A stretch of 6,459 bases of DNA from Fidelibacterota bacterium. Its GTDB lineage: Bacteria; Marinisomatota; Marinisomatia; Marinisomatales; TCS56. The notes under the pieces are model-generated. The model ran no database searches. It was given only the letters and a program-made list of their open reading frames with translations, and was not told the origin of the DNA. A program made the translations under genes and the position numbers. Positions 1 to 5,449 of the stretch are shown here, one piece after another (the stretch's first letter is position 1; each line of letters starts with the position of its first letter). The DNA is taken from assembly GCA_030634675.1 (NCBI GenBank), contig DAOWAH010000098.1:1-6459 (forward strand), written 5' to 3'.

Positions 1-851
1 AATCGTTCAGCAATCCGAAACATGAACCGTCGATATAGGATAACCCGGTACCTTTCGTCGGTCTTGGTCAAAATTTCCTGCTGGATGGGAGTTAGGGCAA
101 CCAATATTACCTTGATCCGGGGCTGGTAAATATTAAGTTTTTTGACCAGCTCCCGCACTTTGTCCAATGCGGTCTCAGTTGTATAGGGCATGGAATGAAA
201 ATGAATTGCTATCAGGTTCACGCCGCGTTTCAGGGCGAAATAACCAGCCACCGGCGAATCGATCCCTCCGGACAGCATCAGGGCTACCTTGCCCGAAACA
301 CCCACCGGCAAGCCCCCTGGACCTTCCAATCGTTCGGTATATAAAAATGCCGCCTGATAAAATAGATCGATCCGGCAATTGGCATCCGGGTCCTTTAACT
401 TGACTTTGCTGCCCAGTTGCTCAACGACATGAGCGCCCACCAGCTCGTTGGTTCTATGAGCGGAAACAGGAAAATCTCGATCCGTTTTTCGGGTGGTTAT
501 ACGAAATGTCTGAAATTCTACGTCTTGTAATAATTCCAGGGCGGCCGACTGAATGATTTCTAATTCCGGCGCTACGCGGTAGGCCGGAGCATAATAAGCG
601 ATGCCGAATACCTGCCTGAGAATAGCAAGAATTTCGGAAAGGTTATCCTGACCTTCTGCGGTAAGTGTTAATAACAGTCGGCCTTGAACCAGTTTTGATT
701 TTTCCAGCAGTCCGGTTCTGATCGTTCTGATAGTATTTTTGACGTTTTCTTTCAGCTTACGTTCAAAATATTTGCGGTTCTTGCCTTTAATACCAATCTC
801 GGCATAATGGCAAATGATATAACCGGGTTGCTTGTCTAATATTGATTTCAT
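1..851 (-). CDS. thiI: ThiI, tRNA 4-thiouridine synthase (tRNA sulfurtransferase), C-terminus cut by window edge
   Basis: This is the first 283 residues of an open frame that runs off the left edge; full-length ThiI is usually about 390-480 residues. The N-terminus holds the ferredoxin-like segment (YAEIGIKGKN, residues 16-25), followed by a THUMP RNA-binding domain (roughly 60-165), the GGLPVG linker (179-184) and the PP-loop ATP pyrophosphatase motif SGGIDS (194-199). The architecture and many residues match Bacillus subtilis ThiI as I remember it. The family adenylates U8 of tRNA and transfers sulfur to make s4U; in some bacteria it also supplies sulfur for the thiazole of thiamine. The catalytic cysteine region and any rhodanese domain lie outside the window, so the sulfur-transfer type cannot be judged. 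The ATG at 851-849 is the first usual start after an in-frame stop; no clear Shine-Dalgarno precedes it. The gene is divergent from the small ORF/hydrolase pair. Confidence 0.95.
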   Translation of the reverse strand, partial: MKSILDKQPGYIICHYAEIGIKGKNRKYFERKLKENVKNTIRTIRTGLLEKSKLVQGRLLLTLTAEGQDNLSEILAILRQVFGIAYYAPAYRVAPELEIIQSAALELLQDVEFQTFRITTRKTDRDFPVSAHRTNELVGAHVVEQLGSKVKLKDPDANCRIDLFYQAAFLYTERLEGPGGLPVGVSGKVALMLSGGIDSPVAGYFALKRGVNLIAIHFHSMPYTTETALDKVRELVKKLNIYQPRIKVILVALTPIQQEILTKTDERYRVILYRRFMFRIAER

Positions 852-863
852 TATGATCGACAG

Positions 864-886
864 ATTAATATTAATGAACCATTAAC
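864..886. repeat. AT-rich palindromes in the thiI upstream region
   Basis: A perfect 12-bp palindrome ATTAATATTAAT (864-875) overlaps an inverted repeat TTAAT-gaacc-ATTAA (872-886). Both lie 13-35 bp upstream of the thiI start in the 224-bp divergent spacer 852-1075. They could be an operator or part of a promoter, but such AT-rich palindromes also arise by chance. Apart from this and the candidate promoter at 1020-1048, I see nothing else in the spacer. Confidence 0.3.
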
Positions 887-1019
887 CAACCACTAAAATA
901 GGGCTATAGTGAATTATTTTTCATGGTTTATTAACAATTCGATGCAAGTTTTTCCAAGCTTGCCGGTCAATGAAAATAATATCAGCATACTTCATACATC
1001 CGGTAGACAAAAGAATTTT

Positions 1020-1048
1020 TTGATGGTAATTTCAATCGAATTAATAAA
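1020..1048 (+). promoter_or_regulatory. candidate sigma70-like promoter for the small ORF and hydrolase
   Basis: TTGATG (1020-1025, four of six against TTGACA) and AATAAA (1043-1048, four of six against TATAAT) are separated by 17 bp. Transcription would start near 1055, just before the strong Shine-Dalgarno at 1065-1071. The match is moderate and the region is AT-rich, so this is a candidate only; the placement upstream of two plus-strand genes is its main support. Confidence 0.35.
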
Positions 1049-1064
1049 CTAAAGAACAGTTACA

Positions 1065-1071
1065 GAGGAGG
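1065..1071 (+). promoter_or_regulatory. strong Shine-Dalgarno of the 43-codon ORF
   Basis: GAGGAGG is the best ribosome binding site I see in the window and ends 4 nt before the ATG at 1076. It decides the start of a small gene that would otherwise be overlooked. It is too far (over 130 nt) from the hydrolase start to serve that gene directly. Confidence 0.7.
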
Positions 1072-1075
1072 TTTA

Positions 1076-1207
1076 ATGCTCTATCTTCGGTACCATGGTA
1101 AATTTGTCACCGAATTACCGGCATGCCCCGATTACGGGATTTCACCCGTTGTTACCATTCCCCCCAAGCCTGTACTTTTATACGGTTTTTACCGAGAGCA
1201 TAGTTGA
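1076..1207 (+). CDS. small protein or leader ORF, 43 aa, translationally coupled to the hydrolase
   Basis: I do not recognise this product. The frame starts at ATG 1076, behind GAGGAGG, and ends at TGA 1205-1207, giving 43 residues beginning MLYLRYHGKF. It has no transmembrane segment or signal peptide; the middle is rich in Pro (SPVVTIPPKPV, residues 23-33) and aromatic residues are frequent (five Tyr, two Phe). The stop overlaps the TTG start of the hydrolase in the string TTGA, the usual geometry of translational coupling. Codon choice looks like that of the neighbours. It may be a real small protein, a leader ORF whose translation delivers ribosomes to the hydrolase, or the remnant of a longer gene. 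Overlapping longer frames on this strand (from 1095) lack a ribosome binding site and look like shadows. Confidence 0.55.
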   Translation: MLYLRYHGKFVTELPACPDYGISPVVTIPPKPVLLYGFYREHS

Positions 1208-2001
1208 AAGCATTGTTTCACCTCCTGACCGTACTTGCCGTTACCTATTTTCTGCTCCTGGTGTATCTTTATCTGAGGCAGGAAGCATTTATCTTTTTCC
1301 CCAGCAAAATTCCGGTCCAACACCGCCATGTCCTAAATCAATACCGTCATGCCGCTGTAAGCTTTCCTGCTCCGGAAACTACTCTAAACGGCTGGTTCAT
1401 CGACCGTGGTACCCCGCTGATCATCTACTACGGCGGCAACGGGGAAGAAATCTCAGGGAACTTGTTTGATGTTAACAAATTTTCCTGCGGGTCTTTACTG
1501 TTTGTGAATTACCGAGGTTATGGAGCTAACGACGGTAAGCCCACCGAAAAAAATCTATATGCTGATGCCCTGTCCATCTATGATACCATGGTTGACCAGT
1601 ATGGATTCAATCCTGAACAAATCATTTTAATGGGCCGGAGTCTAGGGTCAGCTGTGGCAGCCCATGTGGCAGCTAACCGCAGGGTAAAAGCCGTTATCCT
1701 GATTACCCCCTTCGACAGCATGGTTAAGGTGGGTAAAACTCATTACCCTCTATTTCCCCTTGGCTTATTATTAAAGCATCGTTTTGATTCAATCAAAATT
1801 GTTTCTGATATCACAGTTCCCATGCTAACTATTATCGCTGAAAAAGATGAAATTATTCCAAAAGCCTGTTCACTGAATTTGCTACAAAGCTGGTGTGGAA
1901 GCAGCGAAATGATAACGATAAAAAATGCTGGTCACAATGACATTAGCGGTTATCCGGAATACTGGCGTGGGGTTAATGATTTCCTTAATCGCCAGTTTTA
2001 G
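1204..2001 (+). CDS. membrane-anchored alpha/beta hydrolase, YfhR/BEM46 (ABHD13-like) type
   Basis: A 265-aa serine hydrolase. Residues 4-22 form one hydrophobic signal-anchor helix, followed by LRQEAFIFFPSKIP (24-37), the juxtamembrane motif typical of the YfhR/BEM46 group. The fold is marked by the oxyanion strand-loop YYGGNG (75-80) and NYRGYG (102-107). The catalytic triad is visible: nucleophile Ser146 in GRSLG, Asp215 in EKDEIIP and His244 in AGHND. The catalytic domain probably sits on the periplasmic face (inference from the anchor). Substrates of this group are poorly known; esterase or thioesterase/acyl-protein activity is possible. The TTG at 1204 is chosen because an in-frame TAG immediately precedes it, GAGAG lies 5 nt upstream (1194-1198), and the helix follows at once. 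The gene overlaps the preceding small ORF by TTGA and converges on queG with 13 bp between stops. Confidence 0.88.
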   Translation: MKALFHLLTVLAVTYFLLLVYLYLRQEAFIFFPSKIPVQHRHVLNQYRHAAVSFPAPETTLNGWFIDRGTPLIIYYGGNGEEISGNLFDVNKFSCGSLLFVNYRGYGANDGKPTEKNLYADALSIYDTMVDQYGFNPEQIILMGRSLGSAVAAHVAANRRVKAVILITPFDSMVKVGKTHYPLFPLGLLLKHRFDSIKIVSDITVPMLTIIAEKDEIIPKACSLNLLQSWCGSSEMITIKNAGHNDISGYPEYWRGVNDFLNRQF

Positions 2002-2014
2002 TAATACCTTTCCG

Positions 2015-2938
2015 TCAAGAATTGTTTTTTATATTACGCATGAGACCGGAATATTTAGTTCGTTTAACCGGCGAATTTTTAAATATTTTCCGGAAATCTT
2101 CTTCGCTCAATCGCTCCCAATCATCATTTGTATAGGTTTTTACAGCCACGCCTGCCTGAAACGCGACTTCCATTGTTTGCCGGGCAAATTTCATGTTCCA
2201 GGGACAGACTTCCTGGCAGATATCACAGCCATAGATCCAGCCATTCAATTTATCAGCGTATTCTTCCGGCATGTCCCCACGGTGTTCAATTGTCAGATAG
2301 GATATACATTTCCGGGCATCTAATTGGTAAGCCGTAAGTGCTTTAGTGGGACAAGCGTCGATGCAGGCTGTGCAGGTTCCGCATAAATCATCGGCAAACG
2401 GCTGGTCATATTCCAACTCAATATCAAGGATTAATTCCCCCAGGAACAGCCAGCTGCCATAATCGCGGCTGATCAGGTTAGTATGCTTGCCCTGCCAGCC
2501 CAAACCAGCCCGTTGCGCCCAGACTTTTTCCATTACCGGGGAAGTATCTACACAAACCACGCCCTGCACATTGCTGGTCTGCTGCTTTATATATGCCAAT
2601 AGTTTCTGCAACCGTTCTTTCAGAATCAGGTGGTAATCATCACCCCAGGCATAGTTACTGAAATTTAATTCGGCTCCAACCACATCTCTGCTGAGACCGG
2701 TAAAATAATTCATCCCCACTGAAACTACAGACTTTGCTTCCGGAAAGTACTCGTGAATAGCACTCCGTTTCTCCTTCCGTTTTTCGATCCAGTGCATTTG
2801 CGCCTGATTACCAGCAGTCAGCCAGTCAATCAGACGCTGGTGTTCTTTTGGTGTAGGTTGAGCTTCGGTGATACCAATTTTCTGGAATCCCAAATCCATC
2901 GCAACATTCTTGATATTTTGAACCAAGGAGGTTTTCAT
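2015..2938 (-). CDS. queG: QueG, epoxyqueuosine reductase (short, HEAT-less form)
   Basis: QueG reduces epoxyqueuosine to queuosine at the wobble base of tRNAs with GUN anticodons, using cobalamin and two [4Fe-4S] clusters; it acts in the cytoplasm. With the ATG at 2938 the protein has 307 residues. Diagnostic parts are LGFQKIGIT (16-24), VDTSP with the conserved Asp131, RAGLGWQGKH (143-152), a ferredoxin motif with Cys186, 189, 192 and 196, Cys211 in RKCISYLTIE, and a second motif with Cys238, 241 and 245. Everything needed for two clusters is present. The E. coli enzyme is longer (about 380 aa) with a C-terminal HEAT-like part; this one stops after NSPVKRTKYSGLMRNI, as in the short Bacteroidota-type proteins. 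The frame stays open to a TTG at 3040, adding 34 residues, but that extension has no family resemblance and no ribosome site. The site before ATG 2938 is also weak. It lies downstream of the Nudix gene by 178 bp. Confidence 0.95.
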   Translation of the reverse strand: MKTSLVQNIKNVAMDLGFQKIGITEAQPTPKEHQRLIDWLTAGNQAQMHWIEKRKEKRSAIHEYFPEAKSVVSVGMNYFTGLSRDVVGAELNFSNYAWGDDYHLILKERLQKLLAYIKQQTSNVQGVVCVDTSPVMEKVWAQRAGLGWQGKHTNLISRDYGSWLFLGELILDIELEYDQPFADDLCGTCTACIDACPTKALTAYQLDARKCISYLTIEHRGDMPEEYADKLNGWIYGCDICQEVCPWNMKFARQTMEVAFQAGVAVKTYTNDDWERLSEEDFRKIFKNSPVKRTKYSGLMRNIKNNS

Positions 2939-2978
2939 CCAGTCCGAATGTAGAAAATGGTTTGATTGCTCAACCATA

Positions 2979-2984
2979 ATTATA
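2979..2984 (-). promoter_or_regulatory. candidate -10 element for queG
   Basis: On the minus strand the hexamer is a perfect TATAAT, 40 bp before the ATG at 2938. No good -35 lies 16-18 bp upstream. If it is used, transcripts would start near 2972 and exclude the upstream TTG/ATG candidates of queG, agreeing with the shorter protein. AT-rich hexamers of this kind occur by chance. Confidence 0.3.
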
Positions 2985-3116
2985 TTGGGCAGGGCGAATA
3001 AATCGGTTCCAGCGATATCGCCTCGGCAGAATGTTATCAAGCGGCAAAAAAGACAGATGTTTTTAACCAGCTATGCCCTGGATTCGTATGGGCCAGCCTC
3101 AGAGATAATGGAGGAA

Positions 3117-3659
3117 TTACTTTAAATATCGCTCAGTCCACAGAATAGCAATTATGGTTTTTACATCCGTGATACTGCCATCGGTAGCCATCACAACTGC
3201 TTGATTTAAAGTGACGGGTAATAATTCAATAAATTCATCGTGATCAAGATTGTTTTTCATTGGCACCAAATCCTCCGCCAGACAAATCCACATATGTTCA
3301 TTACTATAACCGACACATGGATCGATCTCACCAAGCAGTGTAAATTTTTCCGCTCGGTAACCAATTTCCTCCACCAGTTCGCGCCGGGCGGTGGCGAGAT
3401 AATCTTCCCCCGGGTCTAGTTTACCAGCGGGGATCTCAATCATTACTCGATGTACCGCATATCGGAACTGCCTAATCAGCATTATCCGGCCATCCGGCAT
3501 GACCGGCACCAGCGCCACCGCCCCGGGATGAATCGTATATTCCCGGGTCGAGGTTGATCCATCCGGCAACTGCACTTTATCACAGTAAATATCCAGTAGC
3601 TTGCCTTTGTAAATCGGTTCCGATTTCAAGCGCTTTTCAATCAGGTATTTATCATTCAT
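3117..3659 (-). CDS. nudF: Nudix hydrolase, ADP-ribose pyrophosphatase (NudF-like)
   Basis: A 180-aa cytoplasmic Nudix enzyme, probably splitting ADP-ribose into AMP and ribose 5-phosphate. The Nudix box is complete at residues 79-101: Gly79, Glu85, then RRELVEEIGY with Arg93, Glu94, Glu97, Glu98 and Gly100. Before it come HPGAVALVPV (44-53) and RQFRYAVHRVMIEIPAG (63-79), which are characteristic of the ADP-ribose pyrophosphatase branch. Pro114, 13 residues after the box (EIDP), roughly fits the downstream proline used to recognise that branch. Length and layout match B. subtilis NudF. The start ATG 3659 is preceded by AAGAAGA on the minus strand, a weak ribosome site. The gene lies just after the terminator of the TPR unit, so it needs its own promoter within 3660-3728; I see no convincing one. 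Exact substrate is inference; other nucleoside diphosphate sugars are possible. Confidence 0.9.
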   Translation of the reverse strand: MNDKYLIEKRLKSEPIYKGKLLDIYCDKVQLPDGSTSTREYTIHPGAVALVPVMPDGRIMLIRQFRYAVHRVMIEIPAGKLDPGEDYLATARRELVEEIGYRAEKFTLLGEIDPCVGYSNEHMWICLAEDLVPMKNNLDHDEFIELLPVTLNQAVVMATDGSITDVKTIIAILWTERYLK

Positions 3660-3728
3660 AGAAAATCTTCTTTATAATGAATCAAATTACTGAATTTCCC
3701 CGTATTTGTGAAACTGTCGTATTTAAAA

Positions 3729-3766
3729 TAAAAAAAGGATGCCATCGCTCGAAGTGATGGCATCCT
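3729..3766 (-). terminator. intrinsic terminator of the TPR/barrel unit
   Basis: A hairpin of 13 base pairs, including one G-T, pairs 3736-3748 with 3754-3766 around a five-base loop (3749-3753). Read on the minus strand it is followed by TTTTTTTATTTT, a classic U-tract. It lies about 20 bp beyond the stop of the TPR gene. On the plus strand the hairpin is not followed by a T-run, so it acts in one direction and separates this unit from the Nudix gene. Confidence 0.92.
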
Positions 3767-3787
3767 GTCTTAAATGATCGATTTAGC

Positions 3788-4531
3788 TTATAAATCTTCC
3801 AGCAGTTCCCGGGCTTCTTCCTGCAGAATTTTATCACTGTCTGAGCTAGCTTCGATCCCCAAGGCTTGTTTATAAGCCTGACCGGCACCGTCCTCGTCAT
3901 CCAGTTCTTCTAGCGCTTTGCCCAGCCAGACATAATTACGAATATCCTCCGGATCTTTGATAATAGCCTGCTTGAAATAGCCACGGGCTTCTTCAAAACT
4001 AGCCTCAGGTGGTGTGGCATAGACCCAACTGGCAATCTTCCGTTCAATCCAGCTCAGATCAGCCAGAGCAAAATGCCAGCGACCCATCACGTGGTAATTC
4101 CCGGCATCATCCGGATCAAGCTCAATCGCTTTCTGGGTATGCTCAGCCATGGGATAGGAATTCTTGATCTTCTGTTCGGTCCCTTCAATCTCGCCAACCC
4201 GGCCAATCAAGATACCGTACCATTTATGCGACTCGGCCCGGCCGTCATCAATTTTTAGGGCTTTTTCGGCATATTCAAAACCGGCATATAAATTCTTTTC
4301 GATTTCCACTTCGTCGGTAGTATTATCAGAGAAATCGAAATGAGCCCGTGCCAAACGCCAGACAACTTCATAGTTTTCCGCATCCAATTGTTCGGCCTGT
4401 TTCAATAGTTTGAAAACGGCATCATAGGCATCCATATCATGCTGAGCATCGGCTTGAGTTATCAGACTATCAAAATCCTGGGCCAGCAGTCCTACGGACA
4501 GAATCATTAACAAAATGGCTAGTTTTTTCAT
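3788..4531 (-). CDS. exported TPR protein resembling the RMDN/FAM82 (regulator of microtubule dynamics) family
   Basis: A 247-aa protein with a Sec signal peptide (MKKLAILLMILSVGLLA, cleavage likely after Ala17) and no lipobox cysteine, so probably periplasmic. The rest is helical TPR-like repeats: roughly 33-50, 53-94, 98-118, 129-155, 178-195 and 198-224. Beyond generic TPR consensus it has a specific set of motifs: WRLARAHFD (58-66), SHKWYGILIG (101-110), GTEQKIKNSYPMAEH (117-131), GRWHFALADLSWIERK (150-165) and PPEASFEEA (174-182). These match what I know of the eukaryotic RMDN/FAM82 proteins and their bacterial relatives. Molecular function in bacteria is unknown to me. The ATG at 4531 is preceded by GAGAGGG, which abuts the stop of the barrel gene, so the two are co-transcribed and probably coupled. 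It is the last gene before the terminator at 3729-3766. Confidence 0.85.
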   Translation of the reverse strand: MKKLAILLMILSVGLLAQDFDSLITQADAQHDMDAYDAVFKLLKQAEQLDAENYEVVWRLARAHFDFSDNTTDEVEIEKNLYAGFEYAEKALKIDDGRAESHKWYGILIGRVGEIEGTEQKIKNSYPMAEHTQKAIELDPDDAGNYHVMGRWHFALADLSWIERKIASWVYATPPEASFEEARGYFKQAIIKDPEDIRNYVWLGKALEELDDEDGAGQAYKQALGIEASSDSDKILQEEARELLEDL

Positions 4532-4543
4532 TTTATCCCTCTC

Positions 4544-5344
4544 TTAAAAGTATTCGATGTAGGTGATTTTCAACTCTCGGTTGAAATATTTGACTTTGCT
4601 ATTATCGCTTTTATCAAACAGCAAATTATTGAATTCCAGTTCAATGTGCAGGTGTTCCACAAAGGTCCAGCGCAGGGCAGCATTCAAATATCCATCTTTA
4701 TTTAAAGCCAGCGATTCAAGGGGCTTCTCATTATCGTTCAGGGCGGCATTATATTCCAGCAGAATCGAAAATTCCGGATTCAACTCCAGATCGGCGCCAA
4801 CAAACAGGTTAATATCCTCATCACCATCGGTCGTTTCGGTAAAATTATAATTCATCCCGCCGTGCAGTCCCGCATTACCCAAAACGAACTGCCAATTTTT
4901 ACTGGCAGCAGCGTACAGTCCATAGGCTTTCACATCATAGCGTTTCAGGGAATCTCCCGGGTGATACTGGCCAAATCCCTGAGTATCCAGACCAATGGCT
5001 ACTCCGGGCAGGGAGGTGGTTTCGTCGATCAGGCGGTATTTCAGATTGGCTTCCGGCCGGGGATATGGTGTCGGCTCCAAGTCACCGATCAGTTGACTGG
5101 CACCATAGGAGATACCAAACATGAAGCGGTCGGTTAATCCGGCGGCAAGTCCGGCGGTCAGACTGCCTTTTTTCTGTAAACGCATTTCCACGGCAAAACT
5201 GCCTCGCACTAAAGTGCCTGCGGTGGGTATGGTGATCAAATTCACCGGCGGCGGGTAAGCCATTTCCTGAGTCAGACCTATGCTGAATCCCATGATCAAA
5301 AATACTGTTAATATGTTACGTTTTAAATGTTGATTGGACTGCAT
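4544..5344 (-). CDS. outer-membrane beta-barrel protein (YjbH-like), function unknown
   Basis: A 266-aa protein with an N-terminal signal peptide (basic HLKRN, then hydrophobic ILTVFLIMGFSIGL, residues 7-24). The mature part alternates hydrophobic and polar residues in short strands separated by turns and ends in Phe (ITYIEYF), the usual recognition signal for the barrel assembly machine. Recognisable segments are IPTAGTL (39-45), GLTDRFMFGISYGAS (69-83), LKYRLIDE (101-108), AIGLDTQGFG (116-125), ASKNWQF (147-153), LHGGMNYNF (160-168), LEYNAALND (196-204) and GYLNAALRW (218-226). This pattern resembles YjbH-like barrels found in operons for exported polymers, but I cannot assign a substrate. 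About 10-12 strands seem plausible. The start ATG 5344 follows GGGATAGGAA closely. It lies 105 bp after the 317-aa gene and 12 bp before the TPR gene. Confidence 0.8.
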   Translation of the reverse strand: MQSNQHLKRNILTVFLIMGFSIGLTQEMAYPPPVNLITIPTAGTLVRGSFAVEMRLQKKGSLTAGLAAGLTDRFMFGISYGASQLIGDLEPTPYPRPEANLKYRLIDETTSLPGVAIGLDTQGFGQYHPGDSLKRYDVKAYGLYAAASKNWQFVLGNAGLHGGMNYNFTETTDGDEDINLFVGADLELNPEFSILLEYNAALNDNEKPLESLALNKDGYLNAALRWTFVEHLHIELEFNNLLFDKSDNSKVKYFNRELKITYIEYF

Positions 5345-5376
5345 TTCCTATCCCATCCGGTTATTTACAGGAAAAC

Positions 5377-5395
5377 AATTAAGTTCAATTTAATT
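5377..5395. repeat. 19-bp imperfect palindrome upstream of the barrel gene
   Basis: AATTAAGTTCAATTTAATT reads as an inverted repeat centred on C5386 with a single mismatched pair (G5383/T5389). It lies 33-51 bp upstream of the barrel start, inside the only sizeable gap of the exported-protein unit. It could be an operator for a second promoter; AT-richness lowers its weight. Confidence 0.35.
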
Positions 5396-5419
5396 CTTGT
5401 ATTCGGGCAAAAGCAAGCT

Positions 5420-5439
5420 TGATGAAATCCTGATGAAAT
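5420..5439. repeat. 9-bp direct repeat with 11-bp period
   Basis: TGATGAAAT occurs at 5420-5428 and again at 5431-5439, one helical turn apart, immediately beyond the stop of the 317-aa gene. A third partial copy (TGATC) follows at 5441. It may be a protein-binding site or chance. Confidence 0.35.
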
Positions 5440-5449
5440 TTGATCTGGT

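Noticed and set aside
167..403. Open frames on both strands within thiI (plus 167-403 and minus 175-378)
   Set aside because: They overlap the well-supported thiI frame, have no ribosome site, and their composition looks like out-of-frame translation.
1091..1117. Hairpin GGTAAATT/AATTACC within the small ORF as a riboswitch or attenuator
   Set aside because: Short, contains a bulge, lacks a T-run and any riboswitch core that I recognise.
1095..1469. 124-aa plus-strand frame overlapping the small ORF and hydrolase
   Set aside because: No Shine-Dalgarno before its ATG, low-complexity Ser/Pro/Cys-rich translation, and it runs across the hydrolase N-terminus in another frame.
1925..2337. Plus-strand frames across the hydrolase end and queG
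   Set aside because: They are antisense or out-of-frame shadows of two clear genes, and no start signals are visible.
3060..3116. Possible terminator between the Nudix gene and queG (CCAG...CTGG on the minus strand)
   Set aside because: The stem is only four pairs and is followed by TTAAAAA rather than a T-run.
3660..3728. Promoter for the Nudix gene
   Set aside because: TATAAA and TAATTT are present on the minus strand but no acceptable -35 is correctly spaced, and a Bacteroidota-type TAnnTTTG is not exact.
4073..5137. Plus-strand frames antisense to the TPR and barrel genes
   Set aside because: No ribosome sites, no recognisable domains, and the opposite strand has good coding genes with signal peptides.
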